A stretch of DNA of 64,000 nt, from assembly GCA_900554545.1 (NCBI GenBank), contig USHW01000002.1, forward strand, positions 1-64,000. The letters run 5' to 3'. The translations under genes were made by a program, and so were the position numbers. Positions 1-8,318 of this stretch are shown one piece after another. This stretch comes from an uncultured Prevotella sp. Lineage in GTDB: Bacteria > Bacteroidota > Bacteroidia > Bacteroidales > Bacteroidaceae. Position 1 is the stretch's first letter. Each line of letters opens with the position of its first letter. The notes beneath the pieces are model-generated. The model ran no database searches, was not told where the DNA came from, and saw only the letters and a list, made by a program, of their open reading frames with translations.

Positions 1-2
1 GT

Positions 3-68
3 AAACGACGGTATATTGCAATGCAAAAGGCCACCTTTCGCATTGTAAAAGGTGGCCTTTTGCATTGT
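3..68. repeat. 22-bp periodic dyad array (array 1)
   Basis: Three abutting 22-bp units lie at 3-24 (degenerate), 25-46 and 47-68. Units 2 and 3 have complementary cores (AAAAGGCCACCTTT and AAAAGGTGGCCTTTT), so 23-63 can fold into one long hairpin just 3' of lpdA. This could act as a terminator; the function is not known. Confidence 0.75.
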
Positions 69-92
69 GTCTGTTATGCTCCGGCGTAAGCG

Positions 93-1409
93 TCAGCCAA
101 TAAGCAGTTCGGCGATGGTCGGGTGTATGTGTGTTATTTCGTGCATACGCTCTGAAGTGCAGCCGGTAGCCATAAGGGCTGTGGCCTCCTGAACGATGTC
201 GGCGGCGTGCAGTCCGCACACGTGGCAGCCTATAATCTTGCCGTCGCCTGCGGTTATCAGCTTCAGCAGACCGCCGTCGGCTTCGTCGGCTACGGCGCGT
301 CCGTTGGCGCGGTAAGGCGTTTTGCGCACGGTGTATTCAATGCCTGCGTCCTTGCATTGGGCTTCGGTAAGTCCTACGGCGGCGGCTTCGGGGTTGGTGA
401 ATACGGCCGACGGCATAATCTCCAAATTGATGTTGTCGGTGCGTCCCGCTATGTGGTTCACGCAGCGCATTCCCTGCATGATGGCCGCATGGGCGAGCAT
501 GCAGCGGCCGTTAACGTCGCCTATGGCGTAAATGCCGGGCACGTTGGTCTGCATGTTGTTGTCAACGGTTATGCAGCAGCGCTCCGTCTTTATGCCTGCG
601 GCTTCAATCCCGATGCCTTCAATGTTGGCCGCACGCCCCGTGGCAACGAGCACTGCGTCGGCGGTTGCAGTCCCGGGCTTGCCCTTGCAGTCGTAGCTTA
701 CCTGCAACTGGCCGTCGGTTTGGCTGATGCCGGTCACTCCGGCCTGCATCACGAACTTGATTCCGCGCTTCTCCATAGCCTTGCGCACGCGGCGCGATAT
801 GTCGGCGTCGTATGGCGGCAGGCACTCTTTCATGTATTCGACAACGGTTACTTCGCTGCCGAAACTTTTGAACACGGATGCGAACTCGAGTCCGATTACG
901 CCTGCGCCGATGATGCAAAGCCGGTTGGGAACGGTGTCGGTGGCGAGCAGCGAGGTTGAGTCGAGCACGCCGGGCAGGCCGATGCCTTCAATGGGAAGTG
1001 TCTTCGGGCGCGAGCCTGTGGCGATGATTATGTTTTTTGCTGTATATTCCTCTCCGCCTACAGCTACGGTGTTAGTGCCCGTAAGCACTCCGTTGCCGCG
1101 TACAAGGGTGATGCCGGGCTGCGTCATCAGCATTTCAACGTCGTTGCGCAGCTTTTCTACAACGTCGCGCTTGCGCTCTGAAATCTTGGCGAAGTCTACC
1201 GGCACGTTTTCTCCGCACACTCTTTTGGCTGCTTCGATGGCTTCAGCGTCGTGGCAAAGTGCTTTCGTCGGGATGCACCCTTGGTTGAGGCAGGTGCCGC
1301 CGACATCGGCCTTTTCAATGATAGTTACGCTTAGTCCTTGGCGTGCGGCGTATGCCGCCGTGTGGTATCCGCCCGGGCCTGCGCCTATGATAATAAGGTC
1401 TGTTTGCAT
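93..1409 (-). CDS. lpdA: dihydrolipoyl dehydrogenase (E3 / glycine cleavage L protein)
   Basis: Flavoprotein that reoxidises protein-bound dihydrolipoamide with NAD+. The 438-residue product has the FAD motif GAGPGG at residues 9-14, the redox disulfide in GGTCLNQGC (Cys40, Cys45), the NAD-binding motif GAGVIG near 168, and the C-terminal active-site pair His429/Glu434 in HPTIAE. It is slightly shorter than the usual 460-475 residues, but all active-site elements are present. It is the last gene of the lplA-gcvT-gcvH-gcvPA-gcvPB-lpdA run, so its main role here is probably as L protein of the glycine cleavage system; it could also serve 2-oxoacid dehydrogenases encoded elsewhere. Confidence 0.95.
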   Translation of the reverse strand: MQTDLIIIGAGPGGYHTAAYAARQGLSVTIIEKADVGGTCLNQGCIPTKALCHDAEAIEAAKRVCGENVPVDFAKISERKRDVVEKLRNDVEMLMTQPGITLVRGNGVLTGTNTVAVGGEEYTAKNIIIATGSRPKTLPIEGIGLPGVLDSTSLLATDTVPNRLCIIGAGVIGLEFASVFKSFGSEVTVVEYMKECLPPYDADISRRVRKAMEKRGIKFVMQAGVTGISQTDGQLQVSYDCKGKPGTATADAVLVATGRAANIEGIGIEAAGIKTERCCITVDNNMQTNVPGIYAIGDVNGRCMLAHAAIMQGMRCVNHIAGRTDNINLEIMPSAVFTNPEAAAVGLTEAQCKDAGIEYTVRKTPYRANGRAVADEADGGLLKLITAGDGKIIGCHVCGLHAADIVQEATALMATGCTSERMHEITHIHPTIAELLIG

Positions 1410-1417
1410 CGTTTTTG

Positions 1418-1598
1418 GGTTTTACGGTTTTGCGGTTATGGGGTTTTACGGTTGTAGGGTTATGCGGTTGTGTGGTTATTAGGTTTTGCGGTCGCATTTG
1501 TTAATCGATATTTCTATGCAATCTCATGTTTTGCAACCGTATAACCCAATAACCTCAAAACCGTATAACCTTAACCCCCCACAACCGTAAAACCGCAA
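1418..1598. repeat. 8-bp periodic inverted repeat spacer (GGTTnTrn type)
   Basis: This 190-bp gap between gcvPB and lpdA has no gene. From 1418 to 1495 it is a run of 8-bp units on the GGTTnTrn theme (GGTTTTAC, GGTTTTGC, GGTTATGG). From 1535 to 1598 it is the complementary theme (AACCGTAT, AACCCAAT, AACCTCAA). The two halves can pair into a long imperfect hairpin. Confidence 0.8.
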
Positions 1599-1599
1599 A

Positions 1600-3039
1600 T
1601 TAAAACTTCAATATCGGGTTTTTAGCCGCCAGAACGTCGTCAACGCGGCCTATCGGGGCGTTGTTCGGGGCGTTCTTCACGGTGTCAGGCTCTTCCTTTG
1701 CTTCCCTTGCAATCTCGCGCATCACGTCGATGAAGCCGTCGATGGTCTCTTTGCTTTCGTTTTCGGTCGGCTCAATCATCATTGACTCGTGGAAAAGCAG
1801 CGGGAAGTAAATCGTCGGAGCGTGGTAGCCGAAGTCCAACAGGCGCTTTGCCACGTCCATTGTCGTTACGCCGGTGCTCTTGTCATGCAGTCCGTCGAAC
1901 ACGAATTCGTGTTTGCACAGCCCCTTGATTGGCAGTTCGTACACGTTTTTCAGGCTTTCCTTTATGTAGTTGGCGTTGAGCGTTGCGAGCGGTCCTACCA
2001 TCTTGAGGTTTTCCTTTCCGAGGGTCAGGATGTAGGCATACGCCTTCACGTCCACGCAGAAGTTGCCGAGGAATGCACCCACGCTGATGCTGCCTTCGCC
2101 GCCGGTCTCAACCTCGAATTTGTCGTTGCGTTTAATGACGCGCGGCTTTGGAAGGAACTGCTCCAGACCGGCTCTCACGCCAACGGGGCCGCTTCCGGGG
2201 CCACCTCCGCCGTGAGGGGTCGAGAAAGTCTTGTGAAGGTTTATGTGCATCACGTCAAACCCCATGTCGCCCGGCCTGCAAACGCCGAGCATGGGGTTGA
2301 GGTTCGCTCCGTCATAGTACATCAGCGCGCCGCAGTTGTGCACCATTTCGGCAATTTCAGGTATGCCCGGCTCGAACAGTCCGAGGGTGTTCGGGTTGGT
2401 CATCATCATCGCTGCGATGGTGTCATCAAGCAATTCACGCAGGTGTTCTATGTCAATGGTGCCGTCGGCGGTGCTTTTCACCTCAACGACTTCAAGTCCG
2501 CAGACTGCCGCCGAGGCCGGGTTTGTGCCGTGGGCGGAGTCGGGCACGATTACCTTCGTGCGCTTCATGTCGCCCCGGCTCTCGTGGTATGCGCGGATAA
2601 CCATCAGTCCTGTAAGCTCGCCATGTGCTCCGGCAAACGGGTTTAGGGTGAATTCAGACAGGCCGGTGATGGCTGCAAGCGACTTTTGCAGGTTGTAGTA
2701 AACGGCCAATGCGCCCTGACACGTGTCGATGGGCTGCAACGGATGCGCTGCCGAAAACTCCTTTCTTGCGGCCATCTCCTCGTTGATGTAGGGATTGTAT
2801 TTCATCGTGCAGCTGCCCAGGGGGTAGAAACCGTTGTCCACTCCGAAGTTGTTGCCGCTCATGTTTGTGTAGTGTCTTACAACGCTAAGCTCGTCGCATT
2901 CGGGCAGTTCGGCGTCTTCGGCACGCCTCATGGCTTCGGGCAGCTCATAGCTTCCGTATGTATTGGCAGGCAGGGAACAGGCTCTGCGCCCGTTGTGGGA
3001 CAGCTCGAATATCAGTTTCCCGTATAACTTGTTGTTCAT
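1600..3039 (-). CDS. gcvPB: glycine dehydrogenase (decarboxylating) subunit 2, P protein
   Basis: Catalytic half of the two-subunit P protein; it decarboxylates glycine through PLP and passes the aminomethyl group to lipoyl-GcvH. The 479-residue product has the PLP-lysine segment NLHKTFSTPHGGGGPGSG in the middle and substrate-loop motifs such as HGTNPASA. The length fits split GcvPB proteins rather than the roughly 950-residue fused enzyme. It follows gcvPA in the same direction, separated by 36 bp, so the two are surely co-transcribed. Confidence 0.95.
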   Translation of the reverse strand: MNNKLYGKLIFELSHNGRRACSLPANTYGSYELPEAMRRAEDAELPECDELSVVRHYTNMSGNNFGVDNGFYPLGSCTMKYNPYINEEMAARKEFSAAHPLQPIDTCQGALAVYYNLQKSLAAITGLSEFTLNPFAGAHGELTGLMVIRAYHESRGDMKRTKVIVPDSAHGTNPASAAVCGLEVVEVKSTADGTIDIEHLRELLDDTIAAMMMTNPNTLGLFEPGIPEIAEMVHNCGALMYYDGANLNPMLGVCRPGDMGFDVMHINLHKTFSTPHGGGGPGSGPVGVRAGLEQFLPKPRVIKRNDKFEVETGGEGSISVGAFLGNFCVDVKAYAYILTLGKENLKMVGPLATLNANYIKESLKNVYELPIKGLCKHEFVFDGLHDKSTGVTTMDVAKRLLDFGYHAPTIYFPLLFHESMMIEPTENESKETIDGFIDVMREIAREAKEEPDTVKNAPNNAPIGRVDDVLAAKNPILKF

Positions 3040-3075
3040 CTTCTTAAGGTTAAGGGTTTGTTGCCTTGCATTTCA

Positions 3076-4392
3076 TCATTTACACAGTTCTACAAGACGG
3101 TCTATCTCGTCTTTTGTGCGCTTTTCGGTGACAGCGAACATGATTTCGTCTGTTGCCGTCTTGACGCCTCCGAGTATGCCGTTGGCCTCTAATTTTTGCC
3201 GCAAAGCGTCAACGTCGCCGTCGTATTTCACGCAGAATTCGTTGAAGAACGGACGGTCGAAAGACAAGCGGAAATGCCCTGTTTTCAGCAGTTCGTCACA
3301 GAGATAGTGTGCCCCTGCGTATGAGAGTTGCGCCGCTTCCTTGAGTCCTTGCTTGCCCATTACTGACATGTAAATGGTTACATACAGCGCCATAAGACTT
3401 TCGTTCGAGCAGATGTTGGATGTTGCCTTCTGACGCCGGATGTGCTGTTCGCGCGCCTGGAGCGTCAAAACGAACGCCCGGTTGCCGTTGCTGTCGCGCG
3501 TCTGGCCTACGATGCGTCCCGGCATCTTGCGCATCAGCTTCTCCGTACAGCACATATAGCCGAGCGAAGGGCCGCCAAACGACATCGGGATGCCCAGCGA
3601 CTGGCCGTCGCCTACGGCTATGTCGGCTCCCCATTCGCCCGGAGTCTTCAGCAGGGCGAGGTCAGCGGCGACGGAGTTCATTATGAGCAGGGCTTTGTTT
3701 TCATGGCAGGCATCGGCCAGTCCGCTGTAATCTTCGATTATTCCGTAGCGGTTCGGCTGCTGCACTACTACTCCGGCAATGCCTCCTTCGCCAAGTCTGC
3801 GCTTCAGTTCGGTCAAGTCCGTGGCTCCGTTTTCTTGCTTTACGGTCTCTATCTTGACACCGTGGAAGTGGGCGTAAGTCTTGACTACGGCTACGGTTTT
3901 CGGGTCAACGGTGTCTGACACGAGAACAGTGTCGGCCTTTTTCGCAGCCGCTTTCGCCATCATCACTGCTTCGGCTGTGGCCGTTGTGCCGTCATACATC
4001 GAGGCGTTGGATATGTCCATGCCTGTAAGGCGCGTCATCATCGACTGGTATTCGAAGATGTATTGCAGCGTGCCTTGTGATATTTCAGCCTGGTAGGGAG
4101 TGTAACTTGTGAGGAATTCCGAGCGTTCCACGATGTAGGGAATCAACGACGGAGTGTAATGGTCGTAGACTCCGGCACCGGCGAAGCATACGAATTGCCT
4201 GTCGTTCCGGCACAATTCGTCGAAGAAACGCCTTACCTCAATTTCGCTCATGGCCGTCGGCAGGTCATAATCTCCCTTGAAACGTATCTGCTCCGGGATG
4301 TCTGCGAACAAGTCATCGAGCGTCTTCACACCCACACGGGACAGCATTTCGTTGATGTCTTCAGGTGTATGTGGAAAATACTTGAATGCCAT
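3076..4392 (-). CDS. gcvPA: glycine dehydrogenase (decarboxylating) subunit 1, P protein
   Basis: N-terminal-type subunit of the split P protein (438 residues). The start MAFKYFPHTPEDINEML and the segment SFLTSYTPYQAEISQGTLQ are typical of GcvPA. It pairs with GcvPB to form the PLP-dependent decarboxylase. It lies between gcvH (44-bp gap filled with GGTT-type octamers) and gcvPB. No disruption is visible. Confidence 0.95.
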   Translation of the reverse strand: MAFKYFPHTPEDINEMLSRVGVKTLDDLFADIPEQIRFKGDYDLPTAMSEIEVRRFFDELCRNDRQFVCFAGAGVYDHYTPSLIPYIVERSEFLTSYTPYQAEISQGTLQYIFEYQSMMTRLTGMDISNASMYDGTTATAEAVMMAKAAAKKADTVLVSDTVDPKTVAVVKTYAHFHGVKIETVKQENGATDLTELKRRLGEGGIAGVVVQQPNRYGIIEDYSGLADACHENKALLIMNSVAADLALLKTPGEWGADIAVGDGQSLGIPMSFGGPSLGYMCCTEKLMRKMPGRIVGQTRDSNGNRAFVLTLQAREQHIRRQKATSNICSNESLMALYVTIYMSVMGKQGLKEAAQLSYAGAHYLCDELLKTGHFRLSFDRPFFNEFCVKYDGDVDALRQKLEANGILGGVKTATDEIMFAVTEKRTKDEIDRLVELCK

Positions 4393-4393
4393 T

Positions 4394-4436
4394 TTAAGGT
4401 TATGCGGTTATAGGGTTATGCGGTTTTGCGGTAATT
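4394..4436. repeat. 8-bp periodic GGTT-type spacer
   Basis: The short gcvH-gcvPA spacer is made of the same octamer theme as 1418-1495 (GGTTATGC, GGTTATAG, GGTTATGC, GGTTTTGC). Only one orientation is present here. Confidence 0.65.
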
Positions 4437-4817
4437 TTACTTATTGCAGAACGCCTCGTAGGCTGCTGCATCCATGAGATTGTCAAGTTCGGAGGTGTCT
4501 GACAGTTCTACCTTGATTATCCAGTTTGCGTATGCGTCCTGGTTGAGCAGTTCAGGAGTGTCCTCCAGTTTGTCATTGACTTCCACCACTTTGCCGCTTA
4601 TCGGGGAATTAAGGTCGCTGGCAGCCTTGACGCTTTCAACCGCACCGAACTCTTCTCCGGCCTCGATTTCGTCGTCAACTTCGGGCATGTCAACATAAAC
4701 CACGTTGCCAAGGGCGTTCTGGGCATAGTCTGTTATGCCGATGTAGCCATAATTTCCGTCAACCTTAACGTACTCGTGTGACTCTGAATAGTAGAGTCCT
4801 TCAATAACTTTTGCCAT
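4437..4817 (-). CDS. gcvH: glycine cleavage system H protein
   Basis: Lipoyl carrier that shuttles the aminomethyl intermediate between P and T proteins and is reoxidised by the L protein. The 126-residue product has the lipoylated lysine (Lys64) in GAVESVKAASDLNSP and the usual H-protein start (HEYVKVDGNYGYIGITDYAQ). Standard length. It sits between gcvT and gcvPA in the operon; the upstream lipoate ligase gene is the likely source of its lipoyl group. Confidence 0.96.
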   Translation of the reverse strand: MAKVIEGLYYSESHEYVKVDGNYGYIGITDYAQNALGNVVYVDMPEVDDEIEAGEEFGAVESVKAASDLNSPISGKVVEVNDKLEDTPELLNQDAYANWIIKVELSDTSELDNLMDAAAYEAFCNK

Positions 4818-4865
4818 GATGTTTTTTGTTTTTTAATTGTTATCTTGTAATTAATGGAGGGTATT

Positions 4866-5008
4866 CACGTAGTTAAAGGAGTTAAGGAAATTGCCTTTCG
4901 TTTCACTCGTTAAGGAGCTGAAGCCGCTACCTTTGCTGGTAGTATTCTCTTGTTCCTATTCTCCTTACTCCTTCTCTCCTTACTTCTTATTCCTTCCCTC
5001 CTTATTTT
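4866..5008. repeat. short-period inverted repeat spacer (GGAGTTAA / CTCCTTAC type)
   Basis: The gcvT-gcvH spacer starts with GAGTTAAGGA-like units and ends with a pyrimidine-rich run of ACTCCTT / TCTCCTT units that are their complement. The two halves flank about 45 bp and could form an imperfect hairpin. The last bases overlap the gcvT stop codon region. No gene is seen. Confidence 0.6.
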
Positions 5009-6096
5009 TTATAATGCTTTTCGTAAAATCTTTTCTTAACCACGATGCCGGGGAATGTCTTTTTGCGTATCTGTATGTCGAGCTTGGTGCCGAGTTTTGC
5101 GTATGCGGCATCAACCAATGCCATGCTGACACTTTTCCCCGTGGAGATTGACTGGTAGCCGGTGGTAACCATGCCTACCTCTTTCCCCTCGCTCAATACG
5201 GCGTATCCGTGGCGCGGAACGGCGTGTCCTTCAAGCTCTATGCCGACAACCTTGCGGATTACGCCGTTCGTTTTCTGTTCAACAATGACATCCTTGCCGA
5301 TAAATTCAGGCTTGTCAAGCTTGCAGAACATGCTCAAACCGGCCATTACGGGGCTGATGTCGGCGCTAAGCTCGTTGCCGTACAGCGGCAGACCGGCCTC
5401 GAAGCGCAGTGTGTCGCGGCATCCGAGTCCGCACGGTTTGCACTTTCCGCTGCCGACGAGCTTGTCCCAATACATGCAGATTGTTTCCGCATCGGCGTAG
5501 ATTTCAAAGCCGTCCTCACCGGTATAGCCTGTGCGGCTGACGATGATTTCTTGTCCGTCGGCCATTGTCAAGGTCTTGAATGTATAGAAAACAAGCTCCT
5601 TGCAGTTTATGCCAAGCACTTGTTCCATTACCGTTTCAGCTTCCGGCCCTTGTACGGCGAGCTGCGAGTAGCGCGGCGAAGCGTCCTCTATGCACACGTC
5701 GAAGCCGTCGGTGTTCTTGCGTATCCACTCCAAGTCCTTGTCGGTGTTGGCTGCGTTGATGACAAGGAAATACTTGTCTTCAGCCATCTTGTACACCAGG
5801 AGGTCGTCAACCGTACCGCCGTCAGGATAAAGCATCATGCCGTAAAGCACCTGCCCGGGATTAATGCGGCTAACGTCGTTTGTGAAAATATGGTTTACGT
5901 AGCGTTCTGCGTCGTTGCCGGTAACTACGGCTTCGCCCATGTGTGACACGTCGAACACGCCGCACTGCGTGCGCACGGCGTTATGCTCGTCGATGATTGA
6001 CGAATACTGTATAGGCATGTCAAAACCGGCGAAGGGCTGCATCAGTGCGCCCAAGGCCACATGCTTGTCATAAAGACAGGTTCTTTTGTTTTCCAT
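5002..6096 (-). CDS. gcvT: aminomethyltransferase, glycine cleavage T protein
   Basis: Transfers the methylene group from aminomethyl-lipoyl-GcvH to tetrahydrofolate, releasing ammonia. The 364-residue length and features match the family: N-terminal FAGFDMPIQY, the folate-site region with VFDVSHMGE, and GYTGEDGFEIY near the middle. It follows lplA with a 96-bp gap and precedes gcvH. Confidence 0.96.
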   Translation of the reverse strand: MENKRTCLYDKHVALGALMQPFAGFDMPIQYSSIIDEHNAVRTQCGVFDVSHMGEAVVTGNDAERYVNHIFTNDVSRINPGQVLYGMMLYPDGGTVDDLLVYKMAEDKYFLVINAANTDKDLEWIRKNTDGFDVCIEDASPRYSQLAVQGPEAETVMEQVLGINCKELVFYTFKTLTMADGQEIIVSRTGYTGEDGFEIYADAETICMYWDKLVGSGKCKPCGLGCRDTLRFEAGLPLYGNELSADISPVMAGLSMFCKLDKPEFIGKDVIVEQKTNGVIRKVVGIELEGHAVPRHGYAVLSEGKEVGMVTTGYQSISTGKSVSMALVDAAYAKLGTKLDIQIRKKTFPGIVVKKRFYEKHYKK

Positions 6097-6192
6097 ACAT
6101 TATTTATTTAAGTTAAAAGTCAAGAATCAAGGGTGAAAAATCCATTTCTTTTAGCATCGGGATTGTTCGTTTTCCATTTGCCGCCTACCGTT

Positions 6193-7167
6193 TCAACTGT
6201 CGGCGAGCAGGTTCACGAGGTCGTCTTTCCGCAGGTTCATGATGATGTTGTCAACCCTTTCGGGCAGCGCCGCCGATATTGACTCACAGTCTGTGCCAAC
6301 GCCTTCCAGGCCGTGCAGCATGGCGTCCACGTCGCCGGTGGCGAAGAAGTCGCCCGTAAGGCCGACGCTTTTTATCACGCCGCCTTTCGCTTCCACGGAG
6401 GCCTCGATGCATCCCACGCCGTCTATCCTGCGCCTTCTCACAATGGTGTGCATGGGGTCTTTGCCCTGTATGAATGCCTGTGAGAGGTACTCGTTGCGTT
6501 CAAGTTCTTCTATTTCGGCCACGTCGCCTGCGTTCAAGGCGTATTCTCCGTCGCACAGGCTGCGCATAATGCCGTCCTTAAGTCCGTCTACACCTATGTC
6601 GATATGGTCTTTCAGCAAAGTTATGCGCTGGCGGACGCTCTCCACGCCCTTGCTCTCAAGTTTGGCGTCAGGCGGCGTGATGGCGTGCAGCATGTTGTCC
6701 ATGTCGGTGTCATATAGCATCGTACCGTGTACGATGCTGCGTCCGGGAAGGTGGTAAAAGGCGTTGCCTGACACCTTGCGGCCGTCCACCACGATGTCGT
6801 TGCGTCCCGTAGCGGCGGCTTTTACGCCGATTTTGCGCAGCATCAACACCATCATGTTAATGTAACGGTTGAACGTAAGGCCCACGTTGTCGCTGTCGGT
6901 AATGAATGAGAACATCACGTTGCCCATGTCGGCGTATATGCATCCGCCGCCGCTCTTGCGGCGGAACATGCCGATGTTGTTGTCCCGGCAGTACGCCGTG
7001 TTAACCTCGTTGGCCATGACTTGGTTGCGACCGAACACCACTGAAGGCTCAATCTGCCAACAAAACAAGTAGTCGCCGGCTGGCAACCGGCGTGCCACAT
7101 GTTCTTCCATTGCTAAGTAAAACGACGCTCTGCGTGTCTTTTCTTCAGGCAAAATGACGTATTGCAT
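6193..7167 (-). CDS. lplA: lipoate--protein ligase A
   Basis: Attaches lipoate to carrier lysines via lipoyl-AMP. The 324-residue protein has the BPL_LplA_LipB fold signatures RRKSGGGCIYADMGNVMFSF and RNDIVVDGRKVSGNA (catalytic lysine in the latter), followed by a C-terminal accessory domain. As first gene of the glycine cleavage operon, its evident client is GcvH. A TTTG/TATCTTTG promoter lies at 7244-7274, about 75 bp upstream of the start. Confidence 0.93.
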   Translation of the reverse strand: MQYVILPEEKTRRASFYLAMEEHVARRLPAGDYLFCWQIEPSVVFGRNQVMANEVNTAYCRDNNIGMFRRKSGGGCIYADMGNVMFSFITDSDNVGLTFNRYINMMVLMLRKIGVKAAATGRNDIVVDGRKVSGNAFYHLPGRSIVHGTMLYDTDMDNMLHAITPPDAKLESKGVESVRQRITLLKDHIDIGVDGLKDGIMRSLCDGEYALNAGDVAEIEELERNEYLSQAFIQGKDPMHTIVRRRRIDGVGCIEASVEAKGGVIKSVGLTGDFFATGDVDAMLHGLEGVGTDCESISAALPERVDNIIMNLRKDDLVNLLADS

Positions 7168-7243
7168 ACGTTTTTCAAGTTAATTCAAGGCAAACATGCC
7201 AAAAGGTCAGCGCTTCCTCATCCGAACTCTTGTTTGCGCATTA

Positions 7244-7400
7244 CAAAGATAATGCAAATAGAGAGAAGTGCAAAATAAAAACGAGAGAAACGAGTTTTTA
7301 TTTTCAATTCCGAGATGCAGCTTATTTTATCTAAAGATAATGCAAATCGAGAGAAGTGTAAAATAAAAACGAGAGAAACGAGATAATAAAATGAATATCC
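7244..7400 (-). promoter_or_regulatory. tandem 88-bp promoter-bearing repeat upstream of lplA
   Basis: On the minus strand a -33 TTTG (7271-7274) and -7 TATCTTTG (7244-7251) are spaced 19 bp. Exactly 88 bp upstream the same block recurs with a decayed box (TATCTTTA, 7332-7339; TTTA, 7359-7362). The same block carries the glmS promoter at 19773-19862. The proximal copy is the likely lplA operon promoter. Confidence 0.75.
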
Positions 7401-7612
7401 GCAAAACGGGTATTCATTTTTGGAGTTAAAGTAGTTAAAGAAGTTATCACTCCGCTTCGCTTCGTTAGGAGTTAAAGCCAAATGCCTTGTCGGTGGTTCT
7501 TTGCGAAGTTGTTGCAAAGGCTTCTTTTATTCCCGTAAAATCAGCGAATATGCACATAACGGCAGCGGCTGTTGCGGCCATTGGGAAAGTGCCTGAAAAT
7601 CAATGGCTTTGC

Positions 7613-7700
7613 AAAAGGTGGCATATTGGCGCGCAAAAGGCCACCTTTTAGCGCGTAAAAGATGACCTTTTGCACGCTAAAAGATGACTTTTCGCAAAAC
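7613..7700. repeat. 22-bp periodic dyad array (array 2)
   Basis: Four abutting 22-bp units start at 7613, 7635, 7657 and 7679, 3' of trpG. Cores include AAAAGGCCACCTTTT and AAAAGATGACCTTTT. A 25-nt boundary sequence at 7587-7611 (starting AAGTGCCTG) matches 22 of 25 positions with 19913-19937 beside array 4. The rest of the 7401-7612 gap has GGAGTTAA-type repeats and no convincing gene. Confidence 0.8.
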
Positions 7701-7718
7701 GTATTGTAATTGGTGGTT

Positions 7719-8291
7719 TTATGGGCGGTAACCATGCACCCAGTTGTCGAGCATCCGGCGGCCGTCGGGAGTAAGCACGCTTTCGGGGTGGAACTGCACT
7801 CCGCGTATGTCGTAATCCTTGTGCCGCATGGCCATTATAAGCCCCTCGTCGCTTTCGGCGGTGACTTCAAGGCATGGCGGAAGCGTGGCGCGGTCAACCA
7901 CCCAGCTGTGGTAGCGCCCCATGACGATGCGGCGCGGACAGCCTGCAAACATGGGTTCTGTGCCAAATTGCGTGCCTTCCGTTGCTATTCCGTGGAAAAC
8001 TTTGTCAAGGCAGGTGAGCCGTGCGCCGAACACTTGCCCTATAGCCTGATGTCCGAGGCACACTCCGAGAATGGGCTTTACGCCCTTGTAACGCCTGATT
8101 ACGTCCAAAAGCAGTCCGGCCTCGTCGGGTATGCCCGGACCGGGGCTTAGCACAATCCTGTCAAACGGCTCTATGTCGGGCAGGCTGAAACGGTCGTTCC
8201 TGAACACACTGACGCTCGCCCCCGTATCTTTAAGCATGTGTACAAGGTTGTACGTAAAGCTGTCATAATTGTCGATTACCGCTATTTTCAT
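7719..8291 (-). CDS. trpG: anthranilate synthase component II (glutamine amidotransferase)
   Basis: Supplies ammonia from glutamine to TrpE for anthranilate formation. The class I amidotransferase triad is visible: Cys78 in GVCLGHQ, and His168 and Glu170 in QFHPES. The start at 8291 (MKIAVIDNYDSFTYNL) gives the usual 190 residues; an in-frame ATG at 8315, just after the trpE stop, would add eight residues (MSNKKFKT). It is the last gene of the trp operon and is coupled tightly to trpE. Confidence 0.93.
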   Translation of the reverse strand: MKIAVIDNYDSFTYNLVHMLKDTGASVSVFRNDRFSLPDIEPFDRIVLSPGPGIPDEAGLLLDVIRRYKGVKPILGVCLGHQAIGQVFGARLTCLDKVFHGIATEGTQFGTEPMFAGCPRRIVMGRYHSWVVDRATLPPCLEVTAESDEGLIMAMRHKDYDIRGVQFHPESVLTPDGRRMLDNWVHGYRP

Positions 8292-8318
8292 CGTCTTAAA
8301 CTTTTTATTGGACATTAA

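Noticed and set aside
3..68. CRISPR array
   Set aside because: Units abut at 22 bp with no unique spacers and no identical repeats, and no cas genes are near.
1418..1598. Telomere-like GGTT repeats as a replicon end
   Set aside because: The same theme recurs inside several spacers between normal genes, so it is a dispersed spacer repeat.
7218..7517. 99-residue minus-strand frame
   Set aside because: It runs through the duplicated promoter repeat; the same pseudo-protein phrase (YFALLSICIIF) recurs as a false extension of glmS. It is repeat-derived, not a gene.
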